A DNA stretch of 64,000 bases from the NCBI GenBank assembly GCA_977006965.1, contig OZ345366.1:186001-250000 (forward strand), in the 5' to 3' direction. The position numbers were made by a program, and so were the translations under genes. A model generated the notes under the pieces. The model was not told where the DNA came from, searched no databases, and saw only the letters and a list, made by a program, of their open reading frames with translations. Below are positions 51,548 through 62,704 of the stretch, piece by piece. Each line of letters begins with the position of its first letter. Positions within the stretch are counted from its first letter, which is position 1. This DNA is from Phymatolithon calcareum. Its lineage: Eukaryota > Rhodophyta > Florideophyceae > Hapalidiales.

Positions 51548-54304
51548 TGCGACGCCATTTAGTTCAAAACGGCAACATTCCCCTCGAAAAAAAAGTCTTT
51601 TTAAAGTTGATACTCACTTCAATTACTGTGCATGATGCTCTATTGAACTGACATCGTTCCAATATACCAGTAGGCGGAACGCTGACATAGACTTTCATTG
51701 AATAAGTAAATGCATTTCTTTTAATCACATGCCCGGTACTGAGTGTTGCAAATCGATATAAAAGATTAGAGGACAATCGAGAAGAGTTGAGAGAGGAAAC
51801 AGGATGAATGATGGTAATGATCGAATTGAAATTCAGAAGCAAAAGGTAGCCATTGACTGCAAAACACGAAAGCTTTCCTGTACTTACACGAAACTATATG
51901 CAAGAGATTCCCAAGGAGAGCATACGATTTCTTTCTTCCATTTCTTTATTTTATCGAGTTTACCACTAATCTTGGGAATATCAATTGTACCCTGGCCTGT
52001 CTCAATATCAAACTGGAAACTGAAATTTCGCAACAGTTATAAAAAAGTTCGAATTTTGTTCTTGTCTGGTCTTGGAAACTATCCAAGATAGTGCTATCGG
52101 ACAAGAAGAAAGAACGTTTGAGTGAAGAAATCAACGAAAGAGTGAAATAGTTTGCAACCGGAGATGAAAGTGAGAAGGTGAACAGTGCATGCGCAAATCT
52201 TTTGATTGTAGTCGAGAATGAAAGCCTGGCTTCTGTTCTGTGTTTGCGGTGACGATCCTTGTGTATCGTCGTGCTCGCCTTCGCCGGCAAGCGTGTAGAG
52301 GACGTCCATCCCAGGGAGCACGAACGACAATTTGGTCTCTTCGCGGCAGGTTCGGTTGTAGAGTTTTCGACCGTGCGGGCGGTAGGTAAATTGTGCATGT
52401 GGAACTAATGAACAGGGTACTAACAACTCAACCAACGAGCCATCCATCACGGATCGTCAGGACGCTCATGTTTGATGCATTGTACTTCATAGCACGCCCA
52501 GTGAGACGTTTACCGCTGGTGACTGTATCGGACGACGAAGATGTTGCAAACACGTTTCGCCGTACTGTACTACCAAGAGTTTCGAGACAAGCACATTCTT
52601 GGTGGCCACGCTCTTTTCATCTTTTTGAAAAGTCAGCCCGCAAGTCATCTATCACGAATATTAGTGTCGAGAACCCGGCGGTGATCATCATCATAGCGCT
52701 TTGTTAAAAGACGCTGTATCATAGCTATGACCACGATGGTCGAGATGAAGTATCGGTGTTTATTCGTTCATGTTTTTGTCTCCTTTTGCGTTTTCGGCTC
52801 AGATCTCTCTATGAAAAAAATACTAATATTTCCACGGATTCCAAAATTTCTCTTGTTGCGGGGTACCGTGATCCAGTGCAACAAGGAGGGGTGAAAATTA
52901 GAAAACTCTATGTTACTTGATCCGTTAGCTTTGCAGTCCGTGACACGCTTGGCATGACGAGGAAGTGCTGTCTGAGTAGATCCCAGGGGTGCGCTGCTAT
53001 GCGTTCAATGTCGAGGAGTGCGCGATTACATATGCCCGAGATTAGCTTCCGCTTTGAAACAGAGATCGCGCAGGAACTCACTCTTGGTGTAGAACGAGTG
53101 ACACGTTCCAAAATATTTCCTAAAACACTCGAACCTGTTCAGAATCAAGTCTTTCGACTGTCTCTCGAAAACATTGTTAAGAGGCAAAGAGCAAACACCA
53201 CACACGACAAGCAGTCTCACGTTATTTGCTAGTCCAACAGGATTGGCGCTTCACCTTCAAAGAACATTCTCCTTGTGCGAAGTACGTTTTGTCCCGAAGA
53301 AGTAAACGTTCCGGTCACATATATTTAACCCACTTTCACGCATTTGTGTCGCGGACGTTCACGGTACTTCGCAACAAAAGATAAATTTGGATTTTCTCTT
53401 GTGCTTCCATTTAATGTGGAACTCATGAGTATACGTCTCACCATTCTTGCCGACGACGGAATTCTCCTAGCAAATAGTTCCTCGGAACTCCAGAAGCTGC
53501 TGCACGCATGCGCAGTGTCGCGAAATTTCAGTTTCAACCTTGATATTGAGACAGGCTAGGGGTACTGGAAATGAGGAACTTACGACTTGGTTCAAACTTG
53601 AACACACGACTGGGGTTACTCCCAATGAGCAAATTAGGAGCCGGTATGTCCTCCTCGAGGTTTAAGGCCACGAACCTTATTCCTTGGTATCGATGTGAAG
53701 CAAACTTCGATTGTTGTTTCCTTATTTGTTTGCCGAACTCCATCGACGGATGAGTACCGAGATTTTATAGCGTTCTTCGAAGAACACAAGAAATCAAAAT
53801 ATCGCCTATGCTTGCGTGGTGCTCCAATTCTGTACCCTACAATTAGTATTCCCAAGATTAGTGGTAAACTCGATAAAATAAAGAAATGCAAGAAAGAAGT
53901 CTTATGCTCTCCTTCGGAATCTCTTGCATATAGTTACGTGTAAGTATAGGAAAGTGTTCGTGTTCTGCAGTCAATATCTTCCTTTTGCTTCTGAATTTCA
54001 ATTCGATCATTACCACCATTCATCCTATTTCCTCTCTCAACTCTTCTCGATTGTCCTCTCATCTTTTATATCGATTTGCAACACTCAGTACTGGGCATGT
54101 GATTAAAAGAAATGCATTTAATTATTCAATGAAAGTCTATGCCAGCGTTCCGCTTAGAAGTATATTTCAACGATGTCAGTTCAATAGAGCATCATGCACA
54201 GAATTGAAGTGAGCATCAACTTTAAATGTGCCATTTTTTAGAGGGGAATGTTGCCCACTGTATTCTATGTTTTTATTTCACCAATGTTTTGAACTAAATG
54301 GCGT
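51548..54304. repeat. Second inverted repeat, ~450-490-bp arms
   Basis: The left arm 51548-52036 is the reverse complement of 53513-54304, at an estimated 90% identity, with landmarks GACAATCGAGAAGAGTTGAG, TTTTAATCACATGCCC and TTGACTGCA. The right arm contains about 300 bp (53568-53868) that the left lacks. The spacer (52037-53512) is not recognised except for an RT fragment at its right end. Confidence 0.88.
53344..53560 (+). mobile_element. LINE RT fragment in the right arm
   Basis: LTILADDGILLANSSSELQK resembles the (F/Y)ADD box followed by LQ.LL in LINE reverse transcriptases. Downstream frames (EELTTWF, GVTPNEQIRSRYVLL) may continue it. Short and damaged. Confidence 0.5.
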
Positions 54305-55470
54305 CGGAAAGGCTACAGTGTTTTCTCAAATGACTTCGTTTTGACTCTCTACAGCATCGATTTTGTTGCCATGGCGGTATTTCATGCGATTTTTTTGTTG
54401 GACATAGGACAATCTTCTTTAACTCAAACTCTACTTTTTTGCACTTGCTTCTCGGATTGGAAAATATCTGTTGCAGCTCAACGGTTACATTGTTTCTGCA
54501 TTGACAGCGACTCAAGATTTAGACTGCGCATTGACTGCTACCGAATGTAGAGGGGAGAGCTCGACAACCGACATTGCCTTTTTCTCACCCCGGTGGCGAC
54601 TCTAGGACTTCTCCCACGTCTGGAAATAGCGTACATAGAAGACTTCGAAGCGCACCTTGTCTTCAAAGTTCTGCTGTACCCATTCTTATGGCACGTTTTC
54701 TTCCCGTACAGTGACCGTCCATTTCTCCAAAAAAAATCACTTAAAGAGCCTCTTTTCCATGACTAGGAACATGCCCTCAAGCACTACGTTGAAGAGTTTC
54801 ATTATCGCGCACAGGCGTTGTTTAAAAAGCTAATAGAAAAATTGTAGCTACGTCCAGTTCACCGTCCAGTACTTTTCTTCATGCACGTGCACGAGACAAC
54901 CTCAATGAGTGTCCATATACTGCTGGTGAGCAAGAACCCCGGATGATGTACACTCGTGACACTGTACCGCGCAGCGGGCGTCATACACTGTCTCAGTAAA
55001 CACAAGATGAGGAACAAGCCCATAGAAACGCTCGAGGCCATGCCACGCGATCCGGCCTTTACTGCGCAACCATACTAAGGTCGTATCTATACAGTGCTTT
55101 CCATACTCTCAAGTAAACAGCAGCATCATGCTGCTGTCAACTTAAATCGAACTTGTTTGAAATATAACGTTGTGAAGTATCCGAACTCAATCACGTCAGA
55201 CATTTGGAAACAATATTCAAAGTGTGCACGGTTGATGCCTACAATCTATTACTGATTCTCTACCAATGCAATTGCGCCAATTTCTTTAAGAAAGCAATAA
55301 AATTTGAAAGGATTGGAGATTTGAATCTAATTTATGAAGTTCAAATCCCATTGCAATCAACCAGTTGCCGAACTCAAAGTGCAGAGCACAGAAGCAGTGC
55401 AGTATACTTGCATGGACATGTTTGTCGATCACGGTCCTCGGTTCGAGCGATGCAGAGTAGGCCTAAGAGA
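54305..55470. other. Stretch without recognised gene
   Basis: On the minus strand at about 55070-54560, broken frames give plausible coding residues (GLVPHLVFTETVYDARCAVQ; WTVTVREENVP; VRFEVFYVRYFQTWEK), but the family is not recognised. 54305-54540 is empty. Confidence 0.3.
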
Positions 55471-55479
55471 AGAACGTCC

Positions 55480-56907
55480 CTATAAAGAAGCACGAAGCAC
55501 GGGTTGCATTACGCGCCTCTGCTATTGCCGTACTAGTAGGCGCCCAGTTGCTTGAAGCCGCAGCCCGCGCGCGTGCTCTGACAGCCGGCGACCACAATGC
55601 ACGCGAAGCTGCCGTAGCAGAAGCACGCGCCCGCGCCTCAGCAGAGCCCGTGACCCTTCTCGACCAGGCAGTGGCTCTCTGCGCTCGGTTTGAGACGGGC
55701 TCTGCCTTGCCGCCGCCAGACCGGTCTGCCGCTAGGCAAGCTGCAAAAGTCGAAGCCCCCGTTCTCGCCGACTTGCGCCAACTGGCGCCCAACGAGGTTA
55801 AGGTGCTAGCTTCACGCGTTGTGTACATCGAGCCTGTGTCGAGCTCTTGGGGACCGCCGCGCTATCTCATTGATGGTGATGCGAGTGTTCATGCGAAGGT
55901 CCGCGAGTTGCGCGGCATTCTTGTCGAGGGTGTTAACGTACTGCCACCATTCGTCTCTGTCGCCGAGATGAAGTTTCCTCCGCCGGTCATTGCGAAGCTG
56001 AATAGCCGTGGAATTAAGCACCCCACACCGATTCAGATGCAGGTCTTGCCAGTTGATTTGGCTGGTCGTGACATGATTGGAATCGCGTTCACCGGGTCGA
56101 GAAAGACCATGGTGTTCTTCCTCCCGCTAATTATGCGCACATGGGAAATGGAGAAACAGCTCCCATTTATTCCGGGGGAAGGTCTTGCTGACGTCATTCT
56201 TTCCCCGTCGCGTGTGCTCGCACGTCAGACGTTTGATATCGCCACCAAAGTTTGCGCACGTGTTGCCGACGACAGACGGCGCGGAGTGCATTTGCGTACT
56301 TTCCTCGCTATTGGTGGAGTCCCAGTCGACCGCAATGCTCTTTGTCCATATCGTTGTGGCGAATTCTGCGGGACTGCTGGACTTGCTCCGCAGGCGGCAG
56401 CTAAATCTGAAAGTTTGCAAGTATATCGCGCCTGACGAGGGCGACAGACCAATCGATCTTGGTTTCAAGGAAGATATTCGACTCATTTTTGATTTCTTCA
56501 GCGCATAGCGTTAGACTCTCCTGTTTTCCGCCACAATGCCGAAAAAAATCAAGACATTTGCGTCCTTCGTCCTAGTTCTGCCCGTGGTCGTTAACGTCGG
56601 TTGTGCTGGTGCACCATCGCTCAGTATCAATCAGAACGTTGAGGTAGTGTAAGGAGATACGCTAGAAATCTGTTTCCTGGAAGCACTTTAACGAACGGCT
56701 TTGACTGTGCTCATGTGCCAGAATACTTCAGAGGTCGATGAAGTTCATGAGTATCTGCTTATGAAGACCGTGCAGGTGGTTTTAATCCACGGCGGGAAAG
56801 ACGAGAAGGAACGTCAGATGTCCATGCGTGCGTTTCGAGAGTGGAAAAACGACGTTCTCGTGGCGACTGATTTCGCGGCGAAGGGGCTCGATTTTCCAAA
56901 CAAATAT
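55480..56907 (+). pseudogene. DDX41: DDX41/abstrakt DEAD-box helicase pseudogene
   Basis: The N-terminal Ala/Arg-rich region, then VTLLDQAVAL and SSSWGPPRYL, ILVEGVNVLPPFVSVAEMKF, and GIKHPTPIQMQVLPVDLAGR (Q motif) match DDX41 in order. Damage: motif I reads FTGSRKT instead of GSGKT. After GG.PV a frame shift leads to a motif II reading APDEGDRPIDLGF, where DDX41 has [17 protein letters not shown], a TAA, then EVDEVHEYLLMK, HGGKDEKERQMSMRAF and VLVATDFAAKGLDFPN follow. It stops there, at 56905, where the tandem repeat begins. Intact DDX41 acts in splicing and nucleic-acid sensing. This copy cannot. It lacks the terminal HRIGRTGR region and the zinc knuckle. Confidence 0.88.
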
Positions 56908-57346
56908 ATAGGATGGCACGAAAGTGGATCAGCTGGGAAGTCGGTCGGAAGTGCGGAACCAGTGTTTCCCAGCTATCCCGTGTGAATTGGGACAGCTGGA
57001 AAGGTTGTGAAAAAGGGCAAAAAGGGTGATTCCAGCTGTCCCGACTACATATATATAGGATGGCACGAAAGTGGATCAGCTGGGAAGTCGGTCGGAAGTG
57101 CGGAACCAGTGTTTCCCAGCTATCCCGTGTGAATTGGGACAGCTGGAAAGGTTGTGAAAAAGGGCAAAAAGGGTGATTCCAGCTGTCCCGACTACATATA
57201 TATATAGGATGGCACGAAAGTGGATCAGCTGGGAAGTCGGTCGGAAGTGCGGAACCAGTGTTTCTCAGCTATCCCGTGTGAATGGGGACAGCTGCAAAGG
57301 TTGTGAAAATGGACAAAATGTGTGATTCCAGCTGTCCCGGCCACAT
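56902..57346. repeat. Tandem array, three units of ~145 bp
   Basis: Each unit starts TATATAGGATGGCACGAAAG and contains TCAGCTGGGAAGTCGGTCGG, CCAGTGTTTC.CAGCTATCCC and ATTCCAGCTGTCCC. The first two units are nearly identical; the third has more changes. AGCTG occurs in both directions, so a unit can fold. The array starts inside the DDX41 remnant. Confidence 0.93.
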
Positions 57347-57734
57347 ATATATATAGGTGCCAGGATCAATCACGCAATCATGAATATTGTGCATTGTCAG
57401 AGAGTAGTTTCCACCAATAAATTGTCACTATATTACATAACGAGCTCAAGTGAAGAGGACTGCTTCCCGAATCCAGCATTTTGATTACAGAATATTGGAA
57501 ATAGCCAATAGAGCACATTATTTTTTTCCACTACACCATCGCTGTAATTCAACCACGAGCCGCCGATTCCATGATGGTAATTGTAATTGGTAATATTCAT
57601 GGCAGTTTCTCCTAATCGACTAGCATCCGTAGAAACAAATTATGGTTGGTGACCACAGCAAAAAGTCTTATCTCATTGGCCATGCGCGTTACCTCTCTAA
57701 GGTCATTCCCTATGCCGCATGGATTCCAGTGCAC

Positions 57735-57840
57735 TAACTTCCCGTTCGCGCACAGTTACGCACCTGGTACCCCTGGAACGTGCTCACGGTGTCAAAGAGA
57801 ACGGTACCAAGCGCGTAATTGTTTGTTAACCGGAAGTTGG
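57735..57840. repeat. CGCGCA hairpin element, copy 1
   Basis: ACTTCCCGTTCGCGCACAG and GGTACC pair with GGTACCAAGCGCGTAATTG and CGGAAGTTGGTGC downstream. It is a degraded member of a palindrome family also at 58000, 62040 and 62270. Confidence 0.7.
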
Positions 57841-57989
57841 TGCGCCAGAAGTCGGGCATTGTGCCCAAATATATATATATAATAAGATTTCAGATTTAGT
57901 CGAAACAAATTGGAGTTTAATTTTTACTGCTTACTCAATCATAAACTTAGAATCCTGTTTTGTAATAATATTTGATCACAATCCCGGTG

Positions 57990-58462
57990 GTCTAGCGCAC
58001 CATGTTCCCGTTCGCGCACACATTCGCGCTTGGTACCGTTAGAGAGCGCGCGGAGAGAGCTTTCGAACGGTACCAGGCGCGCAAGTGTGCGCGGAAGGGA
58101 AAAAAAGGGCCACCTGGGGCCGACCGGCGAAACATTATCTAAAAAGTAGGCTCGAGTGCTGGGAGACTTGGATGCAAGTGGAATTTAATGATAACCGGCA
58201 AATCTGAAAAACCCATAAACTAGGTCAATTAAGAGGGAATCGCAGAGAAGAAAAAATGGCAGGTGGCTCACCTGGCTCCACGAAAAATATGTAAATTTGA
58301 ACTTTGGCTCACCCGGCGCCGACATCTACATGCGAAAATGAGGTCATTTTCGAAGGGTCACTCACAAGGCCCAAATTGTGGAGCCAGCTGAGCCGCGCCA
58401 CCTTTATTTCAATTAAAATTTGAACTATGGAGCCAGGTGAGCCAGCGGAAACTATATAGGTA
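57990..58462. repeat. Modular repeat, copy with GGAGCCAGG hairpin core
   Basis: It begins with the CGCGCA palindrome (CACCATGTTCCCGTTCGCG against GCGCGCAAGTGTGCGCGG, with a GGTACC pair), then a conserved flank (AGTAGGCTCGAGTGCTGGGA to GGAATTTAATGATA). A variable core is bounded by GGCTCACCTGGCTCC (58266-58280) and its reverse complement GGAGCCAGGTGAGCC (58431-58445). It ends CGGAAACTATATAGG, the same end as the copy at 62268-62704. Confidence 0.85.
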
Positions 58463-58463
58463 T

Positions 58464-61400
58464 GTGCACCTCGTCAATGACAATACGGTTCAAATTGCTT
58501 GCTTGACTCAAGCGATTCAAAACTCCACTCAGCTCCGATAGTCCAATCTCCTCCGGCGCAACGAGAAGTACATTTCCAAGTCCATGCACTTCGTCCGCAT
58601 ACGACTCCGAACAATGCGCTGTAATACCGGCACGCTCCAAGCGTTCCTTCGTTTCCTGCCGAAGCGCTCTAAGAGGACATACCCACACCGTTACCCCGTG
58701 CTCGTACACAATCGGTCCCATCACAACTGCCGTCTTCCCGCATCCAGTGGACAGGACAACGGCAACATCACTCCGATTCTCAGCAATCGCCTCCATGGCC
58801 TTTCGCTGCTTGTCCGACCGAAATTCGGCTTGTAGATCCCTCGTCACCTTTCGAAGTGCTTGAAGTGCTTCGAATCCATGCCTTCGTCCGCATGAAATCC
58901 CTGCCGACTTCATGCTCACGCCATATTGCACAGTTTCTGACTCTTCTTCCTCGAAATCAAGTTGACGACAGACACTCTGAGGGGTAATGCTCTGAGACCC
59001 GAGTCGCTGGAGAACAAGGCTCGCTATAGACTCCGACATACTCCTCATCACTGCCGGGCTCATGCGTTCATTTCCACTTGCAATCGTCTGACACCCAGAC
59101 TGGCCATTCGACACCTCCGGCCCTTCAATCGGTACGCCGAACTGTCCATTGCACACCTCCGCAGTTCCATCCTCCAACTTCCGCAGTCCAAGGTCTTGGT
59201 ACCACTCGTACGATGCCTGGCGAAAAAAGTCCATCTTTTCCTCAGTAGCTCCAGCGGACAGCTCTCCTAGCCGGCCGTCTGCGCGTAGCTTAGTCGCGCC
59301 GTACGCATCGAATGTCCGGCTTGCAATATGCTTGCTTCGAATGTCCCCTCCAAAGTCTCGTCGTCTTCAAACTCATCCTCACCGGTCCCCATCCGGTATC
59401 ATCGCCCCATCGCTGACTTTGCTCCTCGCTCCTTCGCATAACCTCTTTGCCAATGCCGGTACAAAGAGAATGTGAATTCAATTTCGTATTGAGCAAACAC
59501 ACGCCCTATCTCGCGGGCCACGTCCGCAGCCTCCATCGTCCCTAAACAAACACTGTCTCGAACCAGTGACCGCTTCCGGAGCAGCTGCTCCCCTTCCAAA
59601 CCGACCGGTACGGGTACTGACTCGTCTTCTATTCCCGCATGTGCAACGATAACTGGATGCACCAACAAGAAAAAAGCTTTAAATAGAAACGAAGTCTCCT
59701 TGTCCAGGCGCCGCGAAATGAAGCTCATTGCACCTCGAAGTATTGCTCGCATCTTGTGAAACGTCGGAATAACCATGATTTCGTGCACACCAAAAAGAAT
59801 GCGCGCTTCTTACTGTGTGTATTCCGCAGCGACATGCTCCCACGCTCGGTTCCGCGGCTTGGCGCTCCACCGGACAAATGAACTGTGCACAGCAAGAGTG
59901 GCACGAAGTCTTTCGCAGCCTGGCACCATGCCCCGAGGTCACAATCCGCTATATCTGCCACAACATTCAACTGCATTCATGTAGTGCATTGCCTGACAAA
60001 TGCTGCATTTCGCACGTCTGCTAGAGCCCAGTACCCCGGCGTCGTTTTCTCCACATCATCCACCATCCTGTCACAAGATACTCGAAAATCATTAGGAAGC
60101 GCCTTCGATTTCAGCAAAACCTCAAAGATCTTCTTCTGTAGATCTTCCTGCATATTAAGGACAGCGGCTCCAAGCTTGACTCCACTTAGCTCAATTCCCC
60201 GAACCATTCCACAGTGTTCGTGAGTGGGACACTTCCTGTACCTGTTCTCAACGACCTCTTCCGCTCGCACGGTGGCGCATATCGACCGGAAGTCAACAAA
60301 AACGGATATTCTGGCCTTGACCTCCGGTCCCAGCACCCTTTGCACAATCTCTTCCACCTCGGCTGTCATCGCTTCTTCTGAGTACTTTCGAATCGCTAGC
60401 AGAGCACAGCATGACCCTGCATAGAGAATGCCGAAATTATCGGAGACAATTGGTTTCCTTGCTTAAAGAGGAGCTTGTCCACACTGTCTCCAGCAACACA
60501 GAGACATGCAGCAACGGCAGACGCGAAAAGTCTAGTGCTTCCACGACCAGTACTGCTCTCCTGAAAGAGCACTGCATAGAGCAAGCGATGCACCTTCTTT
60601 TGTACAGCTTCACGGTCCGCGTCAGGCCCGCATGCACATATCAGCTGCTCCGCCGCCATGCATTGCTCCACTGACATGGTTATCATAGGGTACTTGACTC
60701 GATCAAGGTAAACACGGCACGCCACGAGGAGAAGCATGCGTGCATTTCTCGCATACTTCTCCATGGTGCTGTTTCCACCCCTGTCGTTCGGGAGAAATCG
60801 AAATCTATGTCTCTTATCCAGAGTACCACTTGTTGCAATGGTCAACAATGTCGACCGAAAGCTGTCGATAGTGGTAAACAGCTCCCGAGCTTCCACAAAC
60901 AGGCCTTCCAGAGATTTCGACAGATGATTTGCAACAGATGAAATGCGTGTATCATCGTTTGTGGTGGGAAACCGTACAAGTGACCAAGCATCTTCCATTT
61001 CAAGACCCTGACTATCCAGGCGTTCTTGACATTGCGCAAGGCTCACAAAACTGCTTTTTTCGCGATCGCTAGCAGCACGAATATGCGACCCTGGAACTTT
61101 TCCAGGATCATAGGTAGCAACGGCATGTATCAGTCTCTTAGAGAACCCTATGGACCCCTCATTCTCTTCGCTCGTCGACACCAGAAACAGTTTCTTCGAC
61201 GCCTTCTTACGGGATAAAGACTGACAAGCTACGTGATCCAGACTTTGGACGGCCGTTCTTGAGATTGATACGCTGTGAGCATCTCTGACGTTAAAGCGAA
61301 TTGTATTTGCAGATTCTGCTAGAAAATCACAGTGCAGACACTTGAATGCCATGACGACAGGCAATCCTTGTATCTGAGGTAGAATTCCTCGACTTGCACC

Positions 61401-61679
61401 GCCCTGACGATAAGCTTCACGATACGTGTGCGATACAATGAATTCGGAGGAGCACCGAAGAGCGCAGTTCCAAAGATGTTGGGACTCCACGGCTGTGACG
61501 TTATGTCCGCTTCGCTTTAGATGCTGCAAGAACGATTTCTTGTTGCATGGAATCTCAATCCCGCAAGTCTCCGGTCTCGAACAAATGAACGATGCCGTTG
61601 CCCCACATGGTCGAATATGGTTCTGAGCCAACGTCGATAAATCAGATTCACGCAGGTGAGCCATAGCGCCACCCTCCAT
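58464..61679 (-). pseudogene. Zinc-finger plus telomere-linked-helicase-like gene
   Basis: Minus strand. 61679-60396 is open for 427 residues and carries a C2H2-like finger in a segment ILPQIQGLPVVMAFKCLHCD then TIRFNVRDAH, resembling the DUF3505 domain of fungal large helicase-like proteins. A frameshift near 60440, a stop near 59977 and shifts near 59790 and 59400 follow. 59234-58464 is the start of an SF2 helicase: motif I VLSTGCGKTAVVMGP, motif Ia VCPLRALRQETKERLERAGI, motif II RIVIDEVH. These are closer to fungal telomere-linked RecQ-like helicases than to cellular RecQ. Motifs III-VI are absent, because the modular repeat cuts the gene right after DEVH. Confidence 0.65.
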
Positions 61680-62029
61680 GCGGAGGTTGGGAGCAGATTG
61701 ACAGGATGGTGTGCGAGCGTGATCCGGAAATCCTATCAGTTCGATAAGAGTGATCCCAACCTGCGCAATCCAACCAAACCTTTAAACTATACACTTTAAT
61801 AGTCTTCAATATCAAGTATCCATGCCACAACAAATCACATTCGTAACGGAATCTTTTTGCGATAAAGATGGTCCAATGTCACTGGTCAACCAGATGCGAG
61901 CCCATGGTATTCTCGATGGCCGCAGAAAAATATTGAAAAAACAATTTTGACATACGTTCCCTATTTTCTGCTAACTTGTCAATTTAAATTTAGAATCCAA
62001 TTTCTTATATATTTTTGGCACACTCTACG
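61680..62029. other. 5' flank of the helicase gene
   Basis: No gene recognised. AT-rich. It may contain the helicase promoter (AACTATACACTTTAATAG near 61785 on the plus strand). Confidence 0.4.
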
Positions 62030-62165
62030 GTTTTAGGCGCACGAACTTCCCGCTTGCACAGAGTTACCCGCTTAGTGCCGTTCGAAAGGTCTCATCAAGA
62101 CGTAGATAATGGTACCAAGCGTGCAACTGTGCGCGAACGAGAAGTTTGTTCGCGGAATAACGTGG
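62030..62165. repeat. CGCGCA hairpin element, copy 3
   Basis: GCGCACGAACTTCCCGCTTG pairs with GCGCGAACGAGAAGTTTGTTCGC-like sequence downstream, with a central GGTACC on one side. Diverged. Confidence 0.7.
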
Positions 62166-62267
62166 AATCCGGTCACAAATATATAAAAAATAGTATCTTA
62201 AGACTACCATTCTATCATAATTTTAGATTCCTATTTTCTTATTGCTTTTGGGTACTCTTCCCGGGTT

Positions 62268-62704
62268 CTGGCGCACCATGTTCCCGTTCGCGCACACTTG
62301 CGCGCTTGGTACTGTTGGAAAGCGCGCGGCAAGAGCTTTGGAACGGTACCAGGCCCGCAAGTGTGCGCGCAAGGGAAACAATGCGCCACCCGGAGCCGAC
62401 CGGCGAAATATTATCAAAAAAGTAGGCTCGAGTGCTGGGAGACTTGGATGCAAGAGGAATTTAATGATAGCTTGCAATCTTGAGAAAAATCAGGGGGTGG
62501 ATATTATGGCTACGCAAAAAATAACTGAGTTTTAACAATGGATATTATGGCGCTGAATTTTACCTTCGAATCTAGGCCGTATGGGGATGCATGCTCATAC
62601 GACCTGGATTCGCATAAAAAATCAGCGCCATAATATCCACTTGGCTTATATTACAATTACTTTTTCGCACTTGCGCCATAATATCCACCCGGAAACTATA
62701 TAGG
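62268..62704. repeat. Modular repeat, copy with GGATATTATGGCG hairpin core
   Basis: Same first palindrome and conserved flank as 57990-58462 (GTAGGCTCGAGTGCTGGGAG shared), but a different core: TGGATATTATGGCGCTGA at 62539 pairs with TCAGCGCCATAATATCCA ending at 62639, and pairing continues imperfectly through TTCGAATCTAGG against CCTGGATTCG. Extra GGATATTATGG copies sit at 62498 and, inverted, at 62672. It ends CGGAAACTATATAGG. Confidence 0.85.

Noticed and set aside
56902-57346. CRISPR-like array
   Set aside because: The repeat unit is the whole ~145 bp with no unique spacers, and the genome is eukaryotic.
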